From Selenomonas ruminantium AC2024 (GTDB taxonomy: Bacteria; Bacillota; Negativicutes; Selenomonadales; Selenomonadaceae), in NCBI RefSeq assembly GCF_000687995.1, contig NZ_JIAC01000001.1, positions 930,001-994,000 of the forward strand: a stretch of 64,000 bases of DNA. The letters are read 5' to 3'. Shown in pieces: positions 51,317 through 59,561 of the stretch. A model generated the notes under the pieces. The model was not told where the DNA came from, did no database searches, and saw only the letters and a list, made by a program, of their open reading frames with translations. A program made the translations under genes and the position numbers. Numbering within the stretch: the first letter of the stretch is position 1; each line of letters begins with the position of its first letter.

Positions 51317-51706
51317 AATATAATCAGTCCTTTCACAAATGTATATACAGATTAAATAGATGTAATATGTGATGTAAAAATAAATAAAAACCATACGCTG
51401 ATAATGTATGGTTTTTAAGGCAAGATAGACGTTTGTATATACGTTTTATAGATAAGGATGACAAGTTGTTTGAGAGAATGAAATGAATTTGATATGTATT
51501 TGATAAATCAATATAAAAGCCTATTGTATATCATAAAATTAACTATACAAACAGCATTTCACCACTTTCACCAGATTTACAAGTACAGTAGTAGCTATAG
51601 TAGAAGGCAGGTGGGGCTTTTAAAAAGTGGTGAAAGTGGTGAAAACGGAGAAATGATGCAGGATTTGCTGCTGCTTTGTGGAAATAACAAACAGGAGGTG
51701 GTTAAC
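51317..51706. other. Divergent control region, possible oriT
   Basis: Gene-free region between the mobC-like gene and the divergent gene at 51707. It has a bidirectional hairpin AAAAACCATAC/GTATGGTTTTT (51386-51416), two GTATATAC sites (51341 and 51435), and a perfect 16-bp inverted repeat TTTCACCACTTTCACC (51558-51573) / GGTGAAAGTGGTGAAA (51629-51644), each arm itself a tandem of GTGGTGAAA. Palindromes and tandem sites suit an origin of transfer or an operator. The stretch is open in frame with the next gene but has no coding look. Confidence 0.45.
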
Positions 51707-53404
51707 GTGGCTATAAGGGCAGAGTATACGAGAATTTATGATGAGGTAAGTATGGAGTTAGGGGCAAGGAGTTTCACTGGTGAGGAATTATTTTACCACT
51801 GCATGGAAACCTGTCGCAAACTATTTGATATAGCTGAATTTAAGCCAGGAAAGCCGGCTGTTAACATACCAGATGAAATAATAGATGATATCGGTGCATT
51901 ATACGATGAGAAATATGGAGAAATCGATGATAGCTCCTTTCCTTGCGGTAAATATGATTACGCTACTTCGTGGGATAACTTTTCAGATGAAGATAGTATA
52001 AGTATGTATGATTTATCAATGATTATTGCAGGGAAACCTAAAGATAAGCGTGTAAGGAAAAAATCATCAGATGGAGATAATAGTGCGATTGATGATTGCT
52101 ACAATGAGATAAAAAAGATATATAGAAACTTTTTACCTAAATACTTTGGTTACGTTTATAATGACAAGATGAATGATGATGAAAAGTACGAATTAATTCG
52201 TCTTACTAAAATACTATATGATTGTAAAATGGAATGTGGGGTTGATTTGGGAGTTTTAAAACGAATATCGTTGTTGCAATTTAGAATGGATATACCGAGC
52301 AGCTATCAAAAAGCTATAAACTTTATTAAGGCAAGAATAGTTTTACGCAGGCATGATGCTGATTGTCACTTGTCGTTTCAAAATCTTATTGCTATCGAAC
52401 GTTATTGTAGTGCGGTAAAAAACTTTATATACTCTATACCGATAATTTCAGTAAATCAAATTATATCTAGAATTGCAACCCCGACATATCAAGTTTATAG
52501 ATACATTGATAAATGTGTATACTCTGAGCTTATGAATAATATGAATGAATTACCAAGTATCGATTATGATGTGATAATGCCAGCTGAGGGAGTTCAAGTA
52601 ATTTCGTATTTTGATTTTTTAACTAAAGATATTGAATCTGTTTATGCTAATGATGATGTGGATAAGAATATAGTTGTCTTAACCGATTCAATATATTATG
52701 CTGAAGATGGTTGGCGTAATTATTGGATAAAAAATGTAACTTATGTAAATAATATTGAGGAATTTGTAATAGGGCATGTAGAAGCAATAGTTATGATAAT
52801 TTATTCTAAGGTGGTTGATTATAAAGATAAAAAGCTTATGAGAAAGTATGTTACAAGAATAAAAAAACATATTCCTTACTATATGACAATGATGCGTATT
52901 TATAATATCGGTATGAGTGGTAATGAAAATGATTTTTTAACGGTTAGAGAAGTGGCGCTGTTGATTTCTGCTTTTGAAACTATAAATGATGCCAAATTTG
53001 GAATTCCTTTGTATAGTGGATATAGTGGGGGACGAAGGAAAAGACAAAAAATAAAAAAACTATTAGATAAAATAGAGCGGACGCTGAATAAAGAAGATTA
53101 TGATCATCAACTTGAAGCAGAAGAGTTTTTTGTTGCATCATATTGGCTGTTTAATTACATGCATATGGTTATGATGTGTCAAACGGAAGAAACGATTAAT
53201 TTAATGAACGAAATTCGGAGAAAATTATATGAGTATTTTAAGAAAAATATTCCGCTACTAACGAATGAGGGTTTTCTTCTTCCATTAGATAAAATAGCCA
53301 ATAAACTACTGCCAGAAAAAACGATGATGAATATTTTAAAAGAGGCTAATGATATAGCTAATATTAGCGGATTGGTTAGCATGGGGAATATTATCTATGA
53401 ATAA
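51707..53404 (+). CDS. AT-rich protein of unknown function, 565 residues
   Basis: No family recognised. A mostly helical, lysine/tyrosine/isoleucine-rich cytoplasmic protein. GTG at 51707 is chosen because a perfect AGGAGGTGGTTAAC lies directly before it; an ATG at 51653 is a weaker option. Base composition is much more AT-rich than the genes around, which suggests separate transfer. A terminator follows at 53516-53550. Confidence 0.7.
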   Translation: MAIRAEYTRIYDEVSMELGARSFTGEELFYHCMETCRKLFDIAEFKPGKPAVNIPDEIIDDIGALYDEKYGEIDDSSFPCGKYDYATSWDNFSDEDSISMYDLSMIIAGKPKDKRVRKKSSDGDNSAIDDCYNEIKKIYRNFLPKYFGYVYNDKMNDDEKYELIRLTKILYDCKMECGVDLGVLKRISLLQFRMDIPSSYQKAINFIKARIVLRRHDADCHLSFQNLIAIERYCSAVKNFIYSIPIISVNQIISRIATPTYQVYRYIDKCVYSELMNNMNELPSIDYDVIMPAEGVQVISYFDFLTKDIESVYANDDVDKNIVVLTDSIYYAEDGWRNYWIKNVTYVNNIEEFVIGHVEAIVMIIYSKVVDYKDKKLMRKYVTRIKKHIPYYMTMMRIYNIGMSGNENDFLTVREVALLISAFETINDAKFGIPLYSGYSGGRRKRQKIKKLLDKIERTLNKEDYDHQLEAEEFFVASYWLFNYMHMVMMCQTEETINLMNEIRRKLYEYFKKNIPLLTNEGFLLPLDKIANKLLPEKTMMNILKEANDIANISGLVSMGNIIYE

Positions 53405-53515
53405 TATTTTTATTCCTTAAGATTGAAATGGATTTCGAATCGTAATCTGCCAAATTTCCTTTTTTTCTCCAGAAAATAATTTTCAATCTCATCTGACGTT
53501 TTCTTTACTAATGTG

Positions 53516-53550
53516 AACCGGAAGTTTCTACATTGAAACTTCCGGTTTTT
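53516..53550 (+). terminator. Strong intrinsic terminator
   Basis: AACCGGAAGTTTC and GAAACTTCCGGTT pair over 13 bases around TACATT, followed by Ts. The probable intron remnant starts within five bases of it. Confidence 0.9.
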
Positions 53551-53552
53551 AG

Positions 53553-53970
53553 TGTGTGCCTAGTATGGGGGGCTCTAATCAGGGAAAGCCCCTAGAAGAG
53601 GGGAGGACATAGAGGGAAACATCAAGGGAACATCGTGAGATGAAATTTGACGTTGTCAGCAGGCAAACCTATGGCATGACGAATAGAAACCACATCAGGC
53701 TAAGGCAGATCGGGGTCTTACCGGGAATACCTCACGAACATATTCAAAGCCATAGAATATTGGCGGTCATGGTTGAAACAAGATTCATCGTGAAAAGTCA
53801 GCCGAGTTCGTAGTTTAAAGCGGGGCTATAGACTGCTTCTGAAGGACTGAACTTTAGGAGAAGTCAACAATTGAATGAAACTAAGCAGGAACTGTCTTTG
53901 CGGGCGTCAAGGTCAATGTCGATTGCAATATAGTATTCCGTCTATATGAAAAGAAATTGAAAAGCTTCCT
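53553..53970 (+). other. Probable group II intron 5' remnant (no reverse transcriptase)
   Basis: The stretch begins GTGTGCCTAG, fitting the GUGYG 5' end of group II introns, and contains GC-rich, purine-looped segments (GGGAAAGCCCC, GAACATCGTGAGATG, GGTCATGGTTGAAACAAG ATTCATCGTGAAAAGTCAGC) that I recall from intron RNA domains and the start of intron ORFs. A frame RRSQQLNETKQELSLRAS is a possible relic of the maturase start. No domain V/VI or reverse transcriptase follows, so it is 3'-truncated. It directly follows a terminator, the site preferred by class C introns. The rest (53970-54110) shows nothing. Confidence 0.45.
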
Positions 53971-54116
53971 TAATATAATATTTATCTAGCTGGAAGACAG
54001 GCATGAATATGCGAAAAATCATGTCATTATTAGCCCCTATATTCATAAACGGATAAGAGTTAGACTAATAACCGTGAAAGGTCGGCCGCCCTTCCAATAA
54101 CTTAAGAGGGAGCGTG

Positions 54117-56198
54117 ATGAACATGAGTTCATTACCAACGAGCGGTGGAAATCCGTTCTTGAAGGCAGATGTGGTGCCAATAAGCGTCTTAAATGAGACT
54201 CCTTACCAAGTGGGAAAGTCATTAAAGACGGTTGTCGAGCACATGCCGATGAGCCAAGGCTTTCGGAAAGCAGCGATGGAGGTGCATGTGGGGGATAATC
54301 CTTATGTGACACCGGCGGAATATGCTGCGGCTACAGGGCTGTGGCTAACAGGAGTTCGTCAAGATGGATCTCCGTGGAATGATGGAACGATTAGAGCGAC
54401 TTCCGCGAAGCACGGAAAAATTCTAGACAAATTCTTGGTGGAGGTGGATGGGATTTATCTGCGTCCCACGAACACCAAGCAAGACGAATATGTCCAGCTC
54501 TCCAATTTCGATTTTCGAATTGTTGAGCTTTTGGCTCGACATCGGCGAGGTGGTGCCGTTGTCAAAGAGGTCAGTTATGTGGTGCTGGGCCATGAGGATG
54601 AGCCTCAACGCATTACATATTCTGACTATAGCGCCAAGTTGATTGACCGGATTATAGGCACATTCCCGGATTGCTGTATAACCCACTCAAACAATGGCTG
54701 GGCTAAGAACCTCCTGCGGGAATATGCTTCAGCTTGTTATGGTGAGGCTCTGCAGAGACTTAAAGAGCGTGAGTTATATGGATATCATGGTTGGGAAGAA
54801 GTGGGAGGTAAGATGGTTTACCTTTCGGCCGCAAGAGAAGATTGCGAATGTGACTGCTTCGTTCCCGACACGCCGCAGTCGCAGGAAGCAGAAATTTGGC
54901 GGAATGGTCTGAGTATCTTAGACATAGGTCGGCAGGTTATCCGGAAGGATGGAAGTCTGGATGCCTACCAAACCTATAAGGTTTCGTTGCCTTTCTGGCT
55001 CTACTTGCATATGGGATATGCTAGTCGTTTGTTTCAGGATGCAGGTTTGAACCTCCAATTTATACTGCTCATCGTAGGGCGGTCTGGAAGCCTTAAGACC
55101 AGTACGTGCAAGGCGTTTGCGGAACCATTTCATCCAGGTGGGATGCTTCGGTTAGAATCCACGCCGAGAGCCTTGGAACTCTACCGAGAATCCTGCATTG
55201 ACCAGACCATGATTGCGGACGATATCTTCGCCCAAAAGGGGGCTGTTCTGGCTAACTTTGAGGATATTATTCGGGCCTTCGGCGACGAGGTAGGTCGTGC
55301 GCGGTCATGTGGAGCAAATTATAGCGACATAATGCGTACACAAGTACGTGGGGCTTGTATCGTGACAGCCGAAGAACCGCTGGATTCGCAGCAGTCTAGT
55401 GCCTTGCGGTATATTACCTTGCGCTTTGAGGCTGATTCCATAGACCCTAATAAACTTAGGCCGTTCCAGGAAAATCAGCGAATTTCTCAAAGAACGGGAG
55501 AAACATCGTTGGTTCAGGCATATTTTGCGGGGTGGATTCACTTCCTTGAACGCAATTATGATAAGCTTGTAGCTTTCATAGAAACCCATCAGCCTCCGAA
55601 ATTGGAGTTGCGCTTCAAGCGCCATCAGCAAATCTATAGGGCTTTTTCGGCAATAGCATCGATGGTTTTGCAATGGGGGAAAGAAGTAGGTGCCGTTGAG
55701 GTTGAGGAAGAGCAGCTCGCTGCTTTATGGCTGGGGATAATTACTTCACTTATGAAGCAGAACGAAGAGATGGCCATAGTCGCTGAGCCATGGCAGCAGT
55801 TCTTACTTGTCTTGCAGAATAGCATTGGTACGGGCAGAGTTTTCCTGGCTAATACCAAGGAAGAGTACGAAGGCAATAGTGGAAAATTTCTGGGCTATAA
55901 ACGTCTTGGAAAAGACGGCGATTGCGAGTATGTTTTTTCGCCAGAGGAAACATATGCACATGTTAAGGCGCAATTGCAAAGTGCAGAAAAGAAGCTTATT
56001 GCCAAGCCTTTGAGCATATACCATGAGCTTTGTGAACATGGAATAGCCAAGGGCTATGTAGAACAGGCAAATGGCAGAAAAACGAGAAGTCGGTATCTGA
56101 AGCGAATCAAGCTTCACGGGCATCAAGTTGAGATGCTGGTTATATCTGCTGATGGTATGGAAGAGTGTATAACGTCAATTAGGGAGGGTGCAAAATGA
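54117..56198 (+). CDS. DUF927-family ATPase (element replication/helicase-like)
   Basis: 693 residues. Central AAA-like region: LILLIVGRSGSLKTST (Walker A), TMIADDIFAQKG (Walker B), IVTAEEPLDSQ, typical of DUF927 proteins related to primase-helicases of integrative elements. The C-terminal part is helical. ATG at 54117 is preferred (GAGGGAG upstream); ATG 54123 is possible. It overlaps the next gene. Probable replication or maintenance helicase of the element. Confidence 0.8.
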   Translation: MNMSSLPTSGGNPFLKADVVPISVLNETPYQVGKSLKTVVEHMPMSQGFRKAAMEVHVGDNPYVTPAEYAAATGLWLTGVRQDGSPWNDGTIRATSAKHGKILDKFLVEVDGIYLRPTNTKQDEYVQLSNFDFRIVELLARHRRGGAVVKEVSYVVLGHEDEPQRITYSDYSAKLIDRIIGTFPDCCITHSNNGWAKNLLREYASACYGEALQRLKERELYGYHGWEEVGGKMVYLSAAREDCECDCFVPDTPQSQEAEIWRNGLSILDIGRQVIRKDGSLDAYQTYKVSLPFWLYLHMGYASRLFQDAGLNLQFILLIVGRSGSLKTSTCKAFAEPFHPGGMLRLESTPRALELYRESCIDQTMIADDIFAQKGAVLANFEDIIRAFGDEVGRARSCGANYSDIMRTQVRGACIVTAEEPLDSQQSSALRYITLRFEADSIDPNKLRPFQENQRISQRTGETSLVQAYFAGWIHFLERNYDKLVAFIETHQPPKLELRFKRHQQIYRAFSAIASMVLQWGKEVGAVEVEEEQLAALWLGIITSLMKQNEEMAIVAEPWQQFLLVLQNSIGTGRVFLANTKEEYEGNSGKFLGYKRLGKDGDCEYVFSPEETYAHVKAQLQSAEKKLIAKPLSIYHELCEHGIAKGYVEQANGRKTRSRYLKRIKLHGHQVEMLVISADGMEECITSIREGAK

Positions 56199-56809
56199 AG
56201 TATCTGGTTCTAGGTGAATATAATATTGCTTTTTGCGAAGGGATAAGTGAGCTGGCAACAGCTCTGCATTATCGTCAATCGCTAGACTGTAGAGTAGTGG
56301 TCAGTGAGGACTGGGATTCTTTGTTAGGGATGGCTCAGGTTGGACAGCAACGTCAGATTGATTGCTGTATAGATAAGTCCCTTGTTCATATGGGGTTACC
56401 ACCTGTAGTAACAGGACCGGTAGCGTTGGTGAACCCAGCAGGCACGGCACTTCCAACCGTTGCTGCAGAAGGTACTGAAGTCGGCGCGTGGGGGATCAGC
56501 GCGTTGAATGGCTTCTGCGTAGCCAAGTCAATAGCTGAACTTTGCCAGCTTATGGCCGGGGAAATGATGGTTTATCCGATTGCACAATGGTTTGGATCTA
56601 TTGAAGTAGCTGTGGCAGCGGCGCGCAACCATTACACAGGGAGCTTCTATTCAAGATATATGACGCCAGCTGAGATTACTGGGCTGCCTCAGATGTATTT
56701 GGAGTATTTTGTTGATCCGTACTTCGATGAAAGAGAAAAACGTCGTGAAGCGCAGATTAAGCAACTTCAGAAGAGACAATTAGAGGCTTGGGAACGAGGT
56801 TGGCGATAA
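56195..56809 (+). CDS. Hypothetical protein, 204 residues
   Basis: Overlaps the DUF927 gene by four bases, so it is coupled. No family recognised. Middle stretch VVTGPVALVNPAGTALPTVA and a tail rich in charged helix (EREKRREAQIKQLQKRQLEA). GGGAGGG precedes the ATG. Likely a partner of the DUF927 ATPase by position. Confidence 0.65.
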   Translation: MKYLVLGEYNIAFCEGISELATALHYRQSLDCRVVVSEDWDSLLGMAQVGQQRQIDCCIDKSLVHMGLPPVVTGPVALVNPAGTALPTVAAEGTEVGAWGISALNGFCVAKSIAELCQLMAGEMMVYPIAQWFGSIEVAVAAARNHYTGSFYSRYMTPAEITGLPQMYLEYFVDPYFDEREKRREAQIKQLQKRQLEAWERGWR

Positions 56810-56983
56810 ATGGCTGGCTGGGGATAAGGCAGTTAGTTTGAAAATTTGTCGTCAAATGGGGATATACCATTAAGATGACAGGCAGAAGCAGTATGTAGCG
56901 TGGCCTTATAGTCAGGATGCCGTCCATGCTATGCTAGTTGATGGCGGCGCCGCAACGGCAGCGGCGCAAGATTGGAGGATGTT

Positions 56984-57166
56984 ATGAAAGATACAAAGTC
57001 TCAGCAGTTGAGGTTTATTTCGGTGAAGGCTTTGGCGGCAATGGTGCCAGTAAGCCGCTCGCTGATATACGACCGAATAGCAAAGAATAAAATCCCCTGT
57101 TTGAGAATTGGCCGCAGAATACTAATCCCTGTTAGTTATGTGCAAAAAATGCTTAACGTAATGTAA
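56984..57166 (+). CDS. Excisionase-like helix-turn-helix protein
   Basis: 60 residues. FISVKALAAMVPVSRSLIYD and RIAKNKIPCLRIGRRILIPV is the MerR-like winged helix of HTH_17/excisionase proteins. ATG at 56984 has GGAGGATG upstream. Directly before the integrase gene, it is expected to steer excision. Confidence 0.82.
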   Translation: MKDTKSQQLRFISVKALAAMVPVSRSLIYDRIAKNKIPCLRIGRRILIPVSYVQKMLNVM

Positions 57167-57240
57167 TTTTTAGTTTAGTGCGGTGTAGATGAATGCTGAC
57201 CTTGTCTGCACCGCTTTATCTATGAAGTAAGTAGGTGAAA

Positions 57241-58422
57241 ATGGTGGGACGACGAAGTGCTGGCGAAGGCGGGATCTATCAGGATGTTCGCCGAGGCTTA
57301 TGGATCTATCAAGTGTCCTATAAGGAGGCTCAAGAGGGTAGAAAAAGAAAGAAATTTGCAGCAAAAACAAAGCAGGCTGCGATGGAGAAGGGCAATGCCT
57401 TCTTGCTATCTACAGGTGTAAAGATGGACACCAACAGGGCTGAGGAGACTGTTAGCGACTGGGTGGATGAATGGCTGGAAAAATATGCAAAATTACGTTT
57501 ACGGCCACGCACGGTGGAAAAATATAAAAGCACGTTCAAATGCTATATTTTGCCGCAGTTGGGGCTTACGCGGCTTTGTGATTTGAATATGCAACAAGTT
57601 CAGAAACATTTTAATTCGTTGTTGATGGATGGTCGAATGGATGGCAAAGGATTAGCCCCGTCCACTGTAAATGCGGCCAGACGTTATTTTGCGCAAGTAA
57701 TCGATGATGCGATTAGGGAGGGGATACTTATGAAAAATCCTGTGAGAATGAGCAAGGCCCCACGTATCCAGAGAAAGGAGATTGTTGTGCTGGATAAATT
57801 CGAGATAGATAATCTGGTAAAAGCTGCTGGGGAGATTGACCACAGCTTCATGAGCGTTATGATGCCAGAGCTGGTATCCTTTACGGTTCGGACAGGCTTG
57901 AGACAAGGGGAGGTGTTTGGGCTGAAGTGGGAAGACGTTGACTTCATTAATGGATGTATCTTCGTGAAGCGGTCGCTGGCGCATGTAGTGGGCAAAGGGG
58001 CGGTGTTTCAGGAAACCAAGACTAAAGCAAGTCGTCGGCGCGTTTTGCTTATGCCTGAGGATGTGGAAGCGCTGAAACGGTATCGGGAGTGGCAGAGAAA
58101 CTATGCTGATGATCTTGGGGATATGTTTGAATGGCATAATCTGGTGTTCACCAGTCCGTTTGGAGCACCTATCAGCCCCACGAACTTTAGCAGGCGATAT
58201 TTTAAGCCTCTGATTAAGAAGTGCAGAATTGCAGATGGTTTTACCTTCCACTGCCTGCGGCATACCCATGCAACCTTGCTTTTGCAGCAAGGGGTTAATC
58301 CCAAAATAGTACAGGAACGACTGGGGCATAGCTCTATAAAGGTGACTATGGACACCTACAGCCACGTACTTCCGGACATGCAGAAGCAGGCTGTGGAGGC
58401 ATTGGGAAGGGTGTTTGGCTAA
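57241..58422 (+). CDS. Tyrosine recombinase / phage-type integrase
   Basis: 393 residues. An N-terminal arm-binding domain, a SAM-like core-binding domain (VSDWVDEWLEKYAKLRLRPR), then the catalytic set: R in RTGLRQGEVFGLKW, K in ETKTKASRRRV, H-x-x-R in FHCLRHTHATLLL, H in RLGHSSIKVTM, Y in DTYSHV. ATG at 57241 has AGGTG upstream. It is located 185 bases from the 3' end of tRNA-Arg, the likely attachment site. Confidence 0.93.
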   Translation: MVGRRSAGEGGIYQDVRRGLWIYQVSYKEAQEGRKRKKFAAKTKQAAMEKGNAFLLSTGVKMDTNRAEETVSDWVDEWLEKYAKLRLRPRTVEKYKSTFKCYILPQLGLTRLCDLNMQQVQKHFNSLLMDGRMDGKGLAPSTVNAARRYFAQVIDDAIREGILMKNPVRMSKAPRIQRKEIVVLDKFEIDNLVKAAGEIDHSFMSVMMPELVSFTVRTGLRQGEVFGLKWEDVDFINGCIFVKRSLAHVVGKGAVFQETKTKASRRRVLLMPEDVEALKRYREWQRNYADDLGDMFEWHNLVFTSPFGAPISPTNFSRRYFKPLIKKCRIADGFTFHCLRHTHATLLLQQGVNPKIVQERLGHSSIKVTMDTYSHVLPDMQKQAVEALGRVFG

Positions 58423-58538
58423 GCTCATCGGGTTGAAGGAAAAGAAAAAAATACATGAATAATATATCAATATGCATGTATAAATATACTCTTTACTTAG
58501 AGGTTGATTTCCATGTTTTCCGAAGAGGATTTTTGTTA

Positions 58539-58563
58539 ATGCCCCACCTAATGCCCCACTAAA
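58539..58563 (+). repeat. Tandem ATGCCCCAC repeats beside the integrase
   Basis: ATGCCCCACCTA and ATGCCCCACTAAA are adjacent direct repeats between the integrase stop and tRNA-Arg, where integrase arm sites lie. The second 13-mer recurs exactly at 19800-19812, at the left edge of the island. Confidence 0.5.
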
Positions 58564-58570
58564 CGCGAAA

Positions 58571-58599
58571 AAGGGTTCCAGCAAAACGCTGAAACCCTT
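58571..58599. terminator. Hairpin between the integrase gene and tRNA-Arg
   Basis: AAGGGTTCCAGC pairs with GCTGAAACCCTT around AAAAC. In the minus direction it ends the tRNA transcript with a short run of Ts. Confidence 0.65.
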
Positions 58600-58607
58600 G
58601 AATTTAC

Positions 58608-58684
<77 letters not shown>

Positions 58685-58698
58685 GAAGTTTAAGTGAA

Positions 58699-58775
58699 TG
58701 GTCGGGATGACAGGATTCGAACCTGCGACATCCTGCTCCCAAAGCAGGCGCGCTACCAAACTGCGCTACATCCCG
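58699..58775 (-). tRNA. tRNA-Pro (anticodon TGG)
   Basis: Minus strand: acceptor CGGGATG pairs with CATCCCG, D-arm GCGCAGTTTGGTAGCGC, anticodon loop TTTGGGA (anticodon TGG), T-arm AGGTTCGAATCCT, discriminator A and an encoded CCA. In tandem with tRNA-Arg, 14 bases apart, as one transcript. Confidence 0.95.
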
Positions 58776-58798
58776 CAAATCACTTGTCTATTATAGCG

Positions 58799-58846
58799 AA
58801 AAAGACTATACCTGTCAAATCTTTTTTGGCTGGCATAGTCTTTTTT
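58799..58846. terminator. Bidirectional terminator
   Basis: AAAAAGACTAT and ATAGTCTTTTT pair around a loop of 25 bases, giving T-runs on both strands. On the minus strand it separates the YvyF-like gene from the tRNAs. Confidence 0.75.
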
Positions 58847-58860
58847 ATGGATAAGGTTTT

Positions 58861-59328
58861 TTATTTTTCTCCGCGCAATATTTTGAGGATATTCAAGCTG
58901 CTTTCTTTCTTTTGGAGATATTTTCTCTTGATACGTTCCTGTTCATCCTTTACACGGCGCTCGGCTTCCAGTTTTTTGGCAGTGATGGTGGCTTCGTGAA
59001 CCTTGGCCATGCAGGAGCCGCAGTAGAGGCCGGTGGTAATGGCTTTGCCACAACGGCTGCAGGGGTAGCTGATTTTGCCGCCGGCTACGAACTGCCCCTT
59101 ATTAATCATATTGGTAGCAAATCGCAGTGGTATCTTTGTTTGTCTGACGATATCTTTTACGGTACAGTGTGGATGTGTCTTAACAAATTCATTTATCTGG
59201 GTCTCGTAATTCCTCATTTTGTCATAGCATTTCTGGCAGACGCCAATGCCGGTATCGCTGAATAACTTTTCACAGATAGGGCAGTTGCGAAGCACGCCTT
59301 TGCGATTGGATGTCAGCATATTCATCAT
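58861..59328 (-). CDS. YvyF-like flagellar-operon protein
   Basis: 155 residues. N-terminal NCPICEKLFSDTGIGVCQKC and middle YPCSRCGKAITTGLYCGSC give two CxxC zinc-ribbon pairs with a helical segment between, matching YvyF/TIGR03826-like proteins encoded near flagellar regulators in Firmicutes. The C-terminus is a basic coiled coil. GAGAGG precedes the ATG cluster. No other flagellar gene is in view. Confidence 0.78.
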   Translation of the reverse strand: MMNMLTSNRKGVLRNCPICEKLFSDTGIGVCQKCYDKMRNYETQINEFVKTHPHCTVKDIVRQTKIPLRFATNMINKGQFVAGGKISYPCSRCGKAITTGLYCGSCMAKVHEATITAKKLEAERRVKDEQERIKRKYLQKKESSLNILKILRGEK

Positions 59329-59498
59329 CCCTTCCTCTCCATCAGGGGTATCTTGCTTCCCTGCAAATAGATTACTGCTTATATTATACCATAGATGAAA
59401 GAAATAATATATAATTCAGAAAAATATTTTATTAAAGAGAAGCTGCAGGCCGTTAATGAAAAGTCATCAAGCGTGTTAGCAGAAAGGCGCAGACGAAG

Positions 59499-59542
59499 AA
59501 GGACGAATACTTGCAGGATTATTTCTGTAGGTATTCGTCCTT
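59499..59542. other. 12-bp inverted repeat (hairpin)
   Basis: AAGGACGAATAC and GTATTCGTCCTT pair around 20 bases just after the stop of the beta-helix gene (read leftward). There is no T-run, so it is a weak terminator or a protective hairpin. Confidence 0.5.
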
Positions 59543-59561
59543 AGAGGTAGATGATTTAATT

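Noticed and set aside
54117-56198. Group II intron reverse transcriptase following the intron remnant
   Set aside because: The protein has a Walker A ATPase core of the DUF927 type and no YxDD reverse transcriptase motif.
57652-58584. Minus-strand open frame of 310 codons opposite the integrase
   Set aside because: It is the antisense shadow of a gene with all catalytic residues in place.
58694-58999. Open frame over the two tRNAs reading GRDDRIRTCDILLPKQARYQ
   Set aside because: This is the well-known false translation of a tRNA gene region; tRNA-Pro lies on the minus strand here.
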